Shown here: piece by piece, positions 56,932-64,000 of the stretch
How positions within the stretch are numbered: the first letter of the stretch is position 1
Layout: each line of letters starts with the position of its first letter
Source of the DNA: Neurospora crassa OR74A
Taxonomy: Eukaryota; Ascomycota; Sordariomycetes; Sordariales; Sordariaceae
NCBI RefSeq assembly: GCF_000182925.2
Contig: NC_026501.1
Coordinates: 9,527,917 to 9,591,916, forward strand
DNA: 64,000 nucleotides
Direction: 5' to 3'
The notes under the pieces: generated by a model
Databases searched by the model: none
Seen by the model: the letters and a program-made list of their open reading frames with translations, nothing else
What the model was told of the DNA's origin: nothing
Translations under genes and position numbers: made by a program

Positions 56932-58531
56932 TTAGTTATCCTTGCTCCTCAACTTCTTCAACCTCACCGTGCCCTCAAACAAGCCTCTGTCTACCGCCGC
57001 CGCAACGGTCAAGGTACCACCCACGACCGCGCAAAGACCAGCCAAGAAGCCAAGGAAGGACTTGGCGCGCTCTTCACGGTTGACCACCTTCATAGGGGAG
57101 ATGTCCTGTCGCCCACTTTGTTAGCACTTGTCATCACCAACACCATCCAACAACAACAACACCCAAAAAGGGATAGGGGACCTACGTAGGAGAAAAACAC
57201 GCCCGGAATACCTCCCCTACTGTGTAATCTCTCACCATGACCCTCCTTGGAATCGTCACCCCCTGTCAAGCTGCGCTTATGGCTGGTAACGCTATACTGA
57301 TGCGTCTCCATGCTTCCATCTGATCCGTACCCATACGCGCCCAGTCCAACACTGTGGTCCTGCTCCCAGGCCGCCTTGTTCTGCGCCGCCTGCTTCTCCC
57401 AGCCGAGGGGCAGGTAAGAGGTCGGCACGATCTTGACAAAGTACATGAAATTGTAGTTCGGATCGTTCGTCTCCTGCTTGGTGTTGTCCAGGGGATTCAA
57501 ATGGTGGTTCGTCCACAGCGTGTTCTTCCCATTACCACCCAACTTGCGAACCAAGTCGTCAGGCAGCTGGGGACCGAATCGCAACGAGTGAATGATGTGG
57601 CTGAACGAATGGCCGCCGGGGACGGGCGTGCTCCACCACTGCGCCAGGTCGTGGACGTGCATGTTGCCGTTGGAGAAGGACCGGCCGGGGGCAATGTGGA
57701 AGTTGCCAATCACCTTGTTGACGCGCAGGCCGCCTTCGATGCGGCAGCCTTCGTGGCGCTGCTCGGCCAGCCGCTCCGTGTAGTGCTCCCGCTGGCATTG
57801 CTCCATGGTGGCGCCATCGCCAAAGGCCCACGAGGCCTGGGCGTAGGCTTCGCGCACTTCTTCGCAGGTGGAGCAGCAGCCGGGCTTTTTGGCGTTGTAA
57901 GGGGCCGGGGCGCCGTAGCAGGGACCGCAGTAGGAGGGGTCGAGGTGGGTGGCGGATTCGTCGGCGGCGTGGCTGTTGGGTGTAAGATGTGTTAGTGGTG
58001 GTGCTATTGGTAATAGGTAATGGAAGGGGGAGACGGGTAAGGGAAAACGTACAGAGAAAGAACCTTGGCGTCAATCTCGCCTCCTCCTTCGCTTTGGGGC
58101 CTAAGTCTGATCTTCTTGACGCCGTGCTGGACGCCGTGTTGTTGCTCGCCGGATACGTCCATAACGTCGAGGGTCAAGAGTTCGCAGGGTACTTTGGGGA
58201 AGGTGATGTTGAGATGGATTTCCATTCGTTCGCCTGTTGCATTCCGTCATGGTCAGCTTTTGTTCTTCCTATCTGTCTTGTCTTGTCTATCCAGTTCTAC
58301 TGTCTATGGGTTGCTGTTGTTGGGGTAAGTATGCGCACCTCGTCCCTTGTCAACCACCAACTCGGGGTGTATCACCACCTTCCTGTAGTCTCTCCATTCT
58401 CCCCACGAGAGGAACAAGACGACAAGCAGCGAGACAATGGTGACGATGCCTCCGGATGTTGTCCTGATCCTGGCATCTTCGACTGTTTTTGTAAAAGCGT
58501 CGAGCTTGGTGAATCTCCATTTCCCGGCCAT
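56932..58531 (-). CDS. erv46: ERV46/ERGIC3 COPII vesicle cargo-receptor subunit
   Basis: Four exons on the minus strand (58339-58531, 58053-58233, 57186-57972, 56932-57105) give 444 residues. The introns are 80-105 bp. The protein begins MAGKWRFTKLDAFTKTVEDA, followed by a first membrane segment (GGIVTIVSLLVVLFLSW). A large lumenal domain follows: LNITFPKVPCELLTLDVMDV, CGPCYGA, CCSTCEEVREAY, EGCRIEGGLRVNKVIGNFH, and the sequence HVHDL. A second membrane segment (SFLGFLAGLCAVVGGTLTVA) precedes the short cytosolic tail. Erv46 pairs with Erv41 and cycles between ER and Golgi, retrieving or packaging cargo. All family landmarks are present and the length is normal. Confidence 0.97.
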
Positions 58532-60973
58532 CTTGGATCGTCGGCGGGTTTGTTGAAGGTTGCCTCCAGGGGCGGACGGGCTTCGGTAGAATCAGCGACG
58601 GCAATGACCCAACTGAACTCTCTGGATATGGACACAGTGTAATGAGCAAGTAGTTCTACCCCTAAGTAGCCGAGGGACGGAGGAATGTTCCAATGGAAGG
58701 TTCCACGTGGTTTCGTTGGTGGAGGGGTTCGTCTCCCTTGCTTAGTTGCTGGGTGTTGTTGGTTCCCGTAGAGGGACGGAGCTTGCGCGTCACCAGCGGG
58801 AACGGACGGTGGAAGCTGTGGAATTGACAACGGTACTCAAAGCTCCAGCTCCAGGCTGTTAGTGGAATGTCAACTCTCCGATCATTCAGCTGTAGCCTTG
58901 TACCTTGGGCGGGACGGGAAAGGTGATCTTCACAAAGACTCCAAATTCCAGAAACGAAGGGCAGCAATCTAACAAACGAACAAGCACTTTAAGTCCTCGT
59001 TGACGCTTTCGCTACTTCATCACCATCAATCAATCAATCAATCAATCAATTAAGCCTCCGGATCAGTTAGCATCTTTAAACTGTTAACAAAACGAAACGC
59101 TAACGGACCCGAGTTGAGGCCACCTTACACGCTGATTCCCGGTCCGTTTTCTGATTGGTCACTAGGTCTCTTAGAGGGATCCACCACGTCGACTACCCAT
59201 GATCCTGGGGACGAACCGTCTTGGCGCTGCCAGGGGAAATTTCTCCTGCATGAACCCTTTTTGTCTTTTGTTTTCTGGAACAGCGAGTGATGCCCTTTTT
59301 CCAGGAATGGAATGGTGATCAAAACATTGGACTTTGTCCACTTTTGACTCCTGCTTTGTTGCCACGACAACCGTATGTGAAGTCACTGCACCTCTAGCAT
59401 CTGTTTGCAAAGAATACTGGACCAGATAGGTAGGTAATGATAGCACCGAACAACATGTCCATGTCTGCTCGCCAACATCAAGCCATCATGGCCCTCCTCA
59501 AAATAAAAATAAAATTGGGAAAAAAAAAAGAAGGGTCCCTCCAAGAATCGAACTAGGACCTCCCCTCATCAAGCTTTCGCCTTTCTACCACCTTCCAGTC
59601 TCCCACAGAGAACTTTGATCCATCGATTAATACATCAAGGTACCCATCGAGGAGGGAATTCGACAGTGAGTAAGTATACTGCCATCTTGCATCTCGTGAG
59701 TGGAAACTCTGGGTAGCAATGATAGACGTGTAGCCGTTTGGACCACAAATGTACCGATACGAAAAGCGGCCCTTCCTCTGGAGACTACTGTAGGGTACAT
59801 TAGCAAGCGATGATAGAAAAGCAACTGTGTGCCCCCAACAAGATTCGAATCTCAGAAGTACGAGTCGTTTCACACGGGGACTCGGGGGTATGCTACCCCT
59901 TACACCAAGGGACCTTGGTTATGTGGTTGGTTGGAAGGAGGCTATAAGGGGCCTGGTGGGCTGCAGTGGTGGGCTACATTGGTGGGAGCCTGCGGAGGGC
60001 AGCAGGTTCTGTGATGGGGATAGTGATTGAATGGTGGTGTTGAAGATGGGATTACAGTCTGAGATTTGAAGTGTTATGTCGTCGGCAGTTGCGGGCGAGT
60101 TTGAGGAAGGTAGGCTCAATCAATACTAGCCGTCCATAGTAGCAACAACAAGTGGAACTTGTTCTCATATCTGACCGCCTGGTGGTGGCTTTGGTCGATT
60201 ACGGGAAAGCGGGAGGTCAGCTGTAGAGATATGTGCAAGAGAAGATGCGGCTAGAGGTGTTCATTCTTCCTCTCTGTTGACAACGGCCGTGTATCGAACG
60301 GAAGGATCAAGAGAGAGCCGGCTCACCTCAATGTGACCGAGCTGACTTAGGTTGCCACAGGGGCAGGTATCACGGGTGCAGGTAGAAGTTCTTCCTCTAG
60401 AGGTAGGTTCTACTTTCGTAAACTCGCAGATGCACTGCTGGTCATCGCCTCGAGGAAGTGCCGACCCTCAATCATGAGCTCTTGCAGGCAATGCAGCCTG
60501 ACTAACAGAGGAAAGTCTGAGCCACCACCAGACTGGCTTCTTTTTGCCTCCCCCTTTCCTTCTCTTACCAAGGATAGGTTGTGAGGTCCTGGAAGGGGCA
60601 GATCTTCTTGAAGGAAAGCACAATCATCTTGCTTGGACACCAAGTAAGTTAAAATCTAGGATTGTACCAATCCACACACCAGTCACTGTCACCAACCATC
60701 AACTCCAACCATCACAACATCAAGTGTTACGCCAATCCATCATTCGATCGTCCTTCAGCAATCACACCATCACACAGTGTTGCACAGCTAAATCTTGGTT
60801 ATTTTCCATCCAACAACATACCCAACATCATTGATCACGACTACAACAAACAAGCATCACTCCAATCTGCTTCCCACATCAGTTCACCAAAAAGACTACC
60901 ATACCCAAATAACCAACCCGACCTACCATACAAACACACACTACACTCAGAACTACAAAGCTAACTACACAAA
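58532..60973. other. Intergenic region with a Pol III-like unit
   Basis: Apart from the minus-strand tRNA-like unit, I see TCAATCAATC repeats (59026-59050) and TAGGTAGG and TAGAGGTA motifs (59427, 60397). The last 300 bases are a CAAC/ACAC-rich leader before the gene at 60974. No other gene is supported. Confidence 0.6.
59520..59914 (-). other. Split tRNA-like Pol III unit
   Basis: On the minus strand GGTCCCT (59914-59908) is the exact complement of AGGGACC (59540-59534). After the first come TG, a D-arm-like GTGT-AAGGGGTA-GCAT (59905-59890) containing an A-box-like TGGTGTAAGGGG, and CCCCC (59888-59884). Before the second come GGGG (59565-59562), AGGT, and a T-arm CCTAG-TTCGATT-CTTGG (59557-59541) with a B-box-like core. 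Ten T follow (59529-59520), a Pol III terminator. Together they draw a cloverleaf interrupted in the anticodon loop by about 318 bp. A second B-box-like GATTCGAATC lies inside at about 59852-59842. It could be a tRNA relic with an insertion, a tRNA-derived SINE, or chance. No anticodon can be assigned. Confidence 0.35.
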
Positions 60974-61663
60974 ATGGACTCCGCCTCTTCCACCGGGGCC
61001 GACGACTCCGAGCGTGGCCGGCCGTTGACACGCGCGGGCATCGACGACGGGACCGGTACAGACAATACGAACTACAGCCCTTCCCAGTCTTCCCGTGCCG
61101 ACAGCAATCAAATTACGTCCAGTCCTCCATATCTTCTATCTTCTCCTCGTCCTCGCTCTCGATCTCCCCATTCTACTTCACCTCATCCTCGTCCTCGTCA
61201 TCGCTCTCCTCCTCGTCCTTTTTCTCGTTCTCCCCTTCCTCCTCCTTTTTCTCGATCTCCCCTTTCTCTTCGTGCTAGTTTCACTCCTCGTACGGGCTTT
61301 CCATCAGGTTTCGCCCCCAGTTTCTTTGAGCGTGCCACTGCTGCCGCCAGAGCCGCCAACCTGGCGGCCAACAGCCGTCGTGGCAGCTCACCTAGCTCGT
61401 TCGACGAGCGTGAAGTTTCCTCCCCCACCTCTCGTGGCTCTTCTGGACCCTCAGCCCGCTTAGCCCGCTACTCCGCTGCCCCGTCACCAGATGCCGGCCC
61501 CATCTATTCTCCCGATCTTCGAGATTCCAATTTACCTTTTCCTTCCTTTCCTCCACCTCCTCCTGCAGCTAACCCACGCAACACGGCGCCCTACGGCTTC
61601 AATTATCCTCCTTATACTGCTTCCAACAACAATAACAGGAACGAACACTCGGTGAAACCTTAG
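60974..61663 (+). CDS. Ser/Pro/Arg-rich protein, or 5' part of an interrupted gene
   Basis: A 229-codon frame from ATG at 60974 (MDSASSTGADDSERG) after a CAAC/ACAC-rich leader. It encodes RSPSP-type repeats (SPRPRSRSPHS; PFSRSPLPPPFSRSPL), a more ordered stretch (SFFERATAAARAANLAANSR) and an Asn-rich end, and stops with TAG at 61661-61663. The next gene is in the same frame and its sense codons begin immediately after this TAG, so the two may be one gene split by a nonsense codon. I do not recognise a family. The RS-like composition alone does not prove a splicing role. Confidence 0.5.
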   Translation: MDSASSTGADDSERGRPLTRAGIDDGTGTDNTNYSPSQSSRADSNQITSSPPYLLSSPRPRSRSPHSTSPHPRPRHRSPPRPFSRSPLPPPFSRSPLSLRASFTPRTGFPSGFAPSFFERATAAARAANLAANSRRGSSPSSFDEREVSSPTSRGSSGPSARLARYSAAPSPDAGPIYSPDLRDSNLPFPSFPPPPPAANPRNTAPYGFNYPPYTASNNNNRNEHSVKP

Positions 61664-61708
61664 TACGACACCGGAAGCATTGCATTCGACCTCCGCAAGC
61701 GAGGGGAA

Positions 61709-63346
61709 ATGGCGCAACCGAGAAGCCTCGAGCGCGACGGACGAGATCCGGCGGATTTACGACATTTTGAGGGGTGTATCCGTGAACAAGGGTACGCGCT
61801 TCGCCCTTTTATGGGCAAGTTATCGACGACAGATGGCTGGGACTATGAAATGGGGTTGAAGGCATTGCCGGAGTGCTTGATTGCAGACAAGGAATGTTGG
61901 CGGGCATTGGATCCGTCCAAAACGGGGGCGAAGGAGGGATTTGGACGTCCCAATTTTGACGTGTGGGTGGACAAGAAGTTTACGAGCGTTGTGCTGTGTG
62001 TGGCGGATAAGAGGAACAAGTGTAGGGGGGTCATAGTGCGGTACAGGATTGATGAGAGGATGCATGAGGTGAAGGAGGCGGAGGGGCTGGATCTTGATTT
62101 GGGTATCGATGTGGATACGAGTGGGAAGGGGGCTCCGGTTTGGAAGAAAGGGGTGCTGGGGTTGAAGGTAATTGACTTTTGGAGGCCGGGAGTGGGGGAT
62201 AAGGAGTTGCAGGCTGCGCTAGGAGAGACGACCAGTGGTGTCTTTGGACTACTCAGGGACGTGGATGCTATTCAGATTCACGGTGGCGCGGGGCCGTCGA
62301 TGAGCGGGAATGTGGAGTATCCGATCGATGCGAGAATGAGAAGGTACTTGGACATGGAGGAGAATGTCCAAAGGCTCGCGATGGAGCTGGGGTATGAGCA
62401 AGTAAGTGAGGAGCAAAAGCCAATGGGTGTGCGGTGGGTGTTGGAATTTCCGCGAGACGCGTTGGGCGACTTATTCGAAATTATGGACAAGTTGTCGAGG
62501 AAAAAGCTTGAGGAGAAAGTATGGAAGGAGAGGGAGAGGAAAATCGAGTTTGAAAGGTGCGCAAAGGAGGAAGAATTCAAGGTTATCAATGAGGCTGGCG
62601 CCGGCGGAACAAAGTATGTGGAGGATGTGAGCGCGGATATGGATTTCAAGGACATGGCCATGCTTAATGAGATGGAACGATGGGGCCTCCGAAAGGTCCG
62701 CACCAGGGCCGACGACGCCAGACGCCGGAACAGTGGAGGCGGCTTGGGACCAGTGCTGTTTTCTGCTAGCCCCTCGCCGTCGGGCAGCGTAAACTCTGAC
62801 ACGGATCGCAGCATAGTGCTTCCTTGGGAGGAAAACCCCGGGTCGCGTGGGAGAGCTATCTTGCGATACATCGAGAGAGATAGCCCAGAGTCTGGGGAGG
62901 TGGACGGAACCCGGTCGGAAGACGCTATCCCCGAGCAGTCAACCATGTTGGAGCACAAGGAGAGCATCAGTCCAAAGCCCGGCCAAGAGGAGGAAAGCAG
63001 GTCGGAAGGCGACAGCATGTCTAGCCCGGAAATCGCAACACTCTTCAAGGACAAGCAGTCTTCGGATGATGAGATGTTTCCAGATGAAGAGTCTCCCTCG
63101 GAAGACGCCGACGACGAGGGAGACAGATATCACCTCTCTGGGTCTAATAGTCCGGAGAACAAGCCGACTCTTGTTGAACACGTTGGTGTCGATAACGAAA
63201 ACGTTGAGGGTTCTCTCGATGGAAATAAGGATGTCGATGTTAGTGTCAGGCCTGTTGATCCTTCCGATGAGGATTCTCCTCATGACGACTCGGATGATGA
63301 GGCTGTCGACTTGGCGGCTTCTGGCGACGAAAACGATGTTGAGTAG
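61709..63346 (+). CDS. Unrecognised protein with acidic C-terminus, 545 aa
   Basis: It starts MAQPRSLERDGRDPADLRHF. The first 330 residues look globular: WDYEMGLKALPECLIADKEC, NFDVWVDKKFTSVVLCVADK, then a helical, charged segment (EIMDKLSRKKLEEKVWKERE). The last 200 residues are disordered and Asp/Glu/Ser-rich (SSDDEMFPDEESPSEDADDE). The frame is open for 15 codons upstream of this ATG, back to the TAG at 61661. After its own TAG (63344-63346) it continues for 62 similarly acidic codons to TGA at 63533-63535. I do not recognise the family. The protein may begin at 60974 and end at 63535 if the TAGs are recent nonsense changes or are read through. Confidence 0.72.
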   Translation: MAQPRSLERDGRDPADLRHFEGCIREQGYALRPFMGKLSTTDGWDYEMGLKALPECLIADKECWRALDPSKTGAKEGFGRPNFDVWVDKKFTSVVLCVADKRNKCRGVIVRYRIDERMHEVKEAEGLDLDLGIDVDTSGKGAPVWKKGVLGLKVIDFWRPGVGDKELQAALGETTSGVFGLLRDVDAIQIHGGAGPSMSGNVEYPIDARMRRYLDMEENVQRLAMELGYEQVSEEQKPMGVRWVLEFPRDALGDLFEIMDKLSRKKLEEKVWKERERKIEFERCAKEEEFKVINEAGAGGTKYVEDVSADMDFKDMAMLNEMERWGLRKVRTRADDARRRNSGGGLGPVLFSASPSPSGSVNSDTDRSIVLPWEENPGSRGRAILRYIERDSPESGEVDGTRSEDAIPEQSTMLEHKESISPKPGQEEESRSEGDSMSSPEIATLFKDKQSSDDEMFPDEESPSEDADDEGDRYHLSGSNSPENKPTLVEHVGVDNENVEGSLDGNKDVDVSVRPVDPSDEDSPHDDSDDEAVDLAASGDENDVE

Positions 63347-63665
63347 GAAGGTCAGGCGGATGAGAACAAACATGGTGAGAAGCCAGACGAGTACGATGTC
63401 AGGCTGCGCTTGCTCGATTTGCTTGGTGTCAACAGAAGTGCTTCTCCGGACGACGAGAATGAGACCAAGAACAGTGAAGCGAAAGGAAGCATTTGGGGTC
63501 CGGAAGGAGTTTTATGGTCTTGGGTATTGGTGTGAAAACATGAAATCGTCGTTCTCGTCAGCGTTTCGTGTATCAATCCTCTGGATATAGCGTAAACAAA
63601 CATAATGTCTATTCCATTCTGTCAGCGCTCCAACTTGCTGTACACTGTCAGCTTCTCAAACCCTC

Positions 63666-64000
63666 CTAAGATTTGAGCCTCTCGCTCCTCGCCATGTCAT
63701 CCTGCGCGTCTTTAACCAAGAAACTATAACATGAAGTTAGCTTTCCACCTCCTTTTCAACCTCGGACCTTGGAATATACTCACTTATACCAGATAATCGT
63801 CGGCACAATGGTGCCCGCATGCCACAAACTATGCGCATCCACACTCCCCCAAAGCGGCGGGAAATCCAACAGTTCCAAACTCATGGCCACCAACACCCAC
63901 GCCACCACAATACCCGGCCACGCCGCCCACCCCTTCTTCTGCTCCCGGTACCTGGTCCACGAATACCAACTCCACAGCAAATTCTGGATCGCCCCGACCG
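63666..64000 (-). CDS. PER1-like family protein (GPI remodelling), 3' end only
   Basis: The last two exons of a gene that continues past the window edge: 63784-64000 and 63666-63723, with a 60-bp intron (GTGAGT to TAG). The translation includes LLWSWYSWTRYREQ, a membrane segment (WPGIVVAWVLVAMSLELLDF) and VDAHSLWHAGTIVPTIIWYN-FLVKDAQDD. The DAHSLWH and FLVKDAQ pattern is that of the PER1 family. Yeast Per1 is an ER multi-pass membrane protein that removes an acyl chain from GPI anchors and is needed for manganese and calcium homeostasis. The stop lies only 130 bp from the 3' end of the plus-strand frame at 63535, so the two genes converge tightly. Confidence 0.9.

Noticed and set aside
57354-57995. 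Plus-strand 213-codon frame opposite ERV46
   Set aside because: It is antisense to the conserved lumenal domain exon, so a shadow of the real gene.
59581-59625. A nearer 5' partner (GTTCTCT) for the AGGGACC acceptor strand
   Set aside because: It pairs with one mismatch and a wobble, and the sequence after it makes no D-stem. The distant GGTCCCT pairs perfectly and is followed by a D-arm.
59553-59873. 106-codon minus-strand frame within the tRNA-like unit
   Set aside because: It reads through the B-box-like sequences and ends inside the terminal T-arm. There is no recognisable motif, so the RNA-like reading is preferred.
1-64000. Search by eye for transposons, CRISPR-like arrays, viral genes or a biosynthetic cluster
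   Set aside because: No transposase, reverse transcriptase, long terminal or inverted repeats, spaced direct repeats, capsid-like or PKS/NRPS genes were seen. The regular repeats are microsatellites.

Overview
The window is nuclear DNA of a filamentous ascomycete, most likely Neurospora (Sordariales). The evidence is short introns (about 54-180 bp) with GTRNGT donors and CTRAC branch sites, long disordered proteins, microsatellite-rich spacers, and above all a RecQ helicase that matches the quelling gene qde-3. Species and chromosome cannot be fixed from the sequence alone.

Layout. At 1-3991 (+) lies the 3' part of a DUF1765/UPF0592 gene. A 3.3-kb spacer with a 30-G run leads to qde-3 (7263-13904, +), a Sgs1/BLM-type helicase with RQC-type and HRDC regions. 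A conserved unknown gene (15580-17442, -) and the KAR9 family gene (21494-25192, +) diverge from a 4-kb intergenic stretch. From 26.9 to 30.7 kb is an accessory patch: a truncated HET-type N-terminal fragment and a HET-domain gene that appears in two reading frames. A three-exon gene for the tiny V-ATPase subunit f / RNase-kappa homologue (31357-31883, +) follows, then a 1908-residue ankyrin protein with an N-terminal nucleotidyltransferase-like segment (33254-39097, +).

NUP159/NUP214 (39804-44408, -) and the proteasome beta2 subunit (45730-46691, +) are divergent across a 1.3-kb promoter region. A Sel1-repeat protein resembling Nif1 (48887-51260, -) is followed by a gene-poor 5.7-kb stretch, then ERV46 (56932-58531, -). 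At 59.5-59.9 kb on the minus strand there is a Pol III-like unit whose two ends form a tRNA-like cloverleaf split by about 318 bp. At 60974-63535 (+) one long reading frame is broken by two TAG codons. The window closes with the 3' end of a PER1-like gene (63666-64000, -).

The genes are mostly unrelated housekeeping functions (DNA repair and silencing, nuclear pore, proteasome, ER-Golgi traffic, V-ATPase, GPI remodelling, spindle positioning) rather than a pathway cluster. No transposon, CRISPR array, virus or biosynthetic cluster was seen. The items most worth a second look are the split tRNA-like unit, the twice-TAG-interrupted gene, the NTase-like/ankyrin fusion, the GC-AG intron in nup159 and the frame break in the HET gene.
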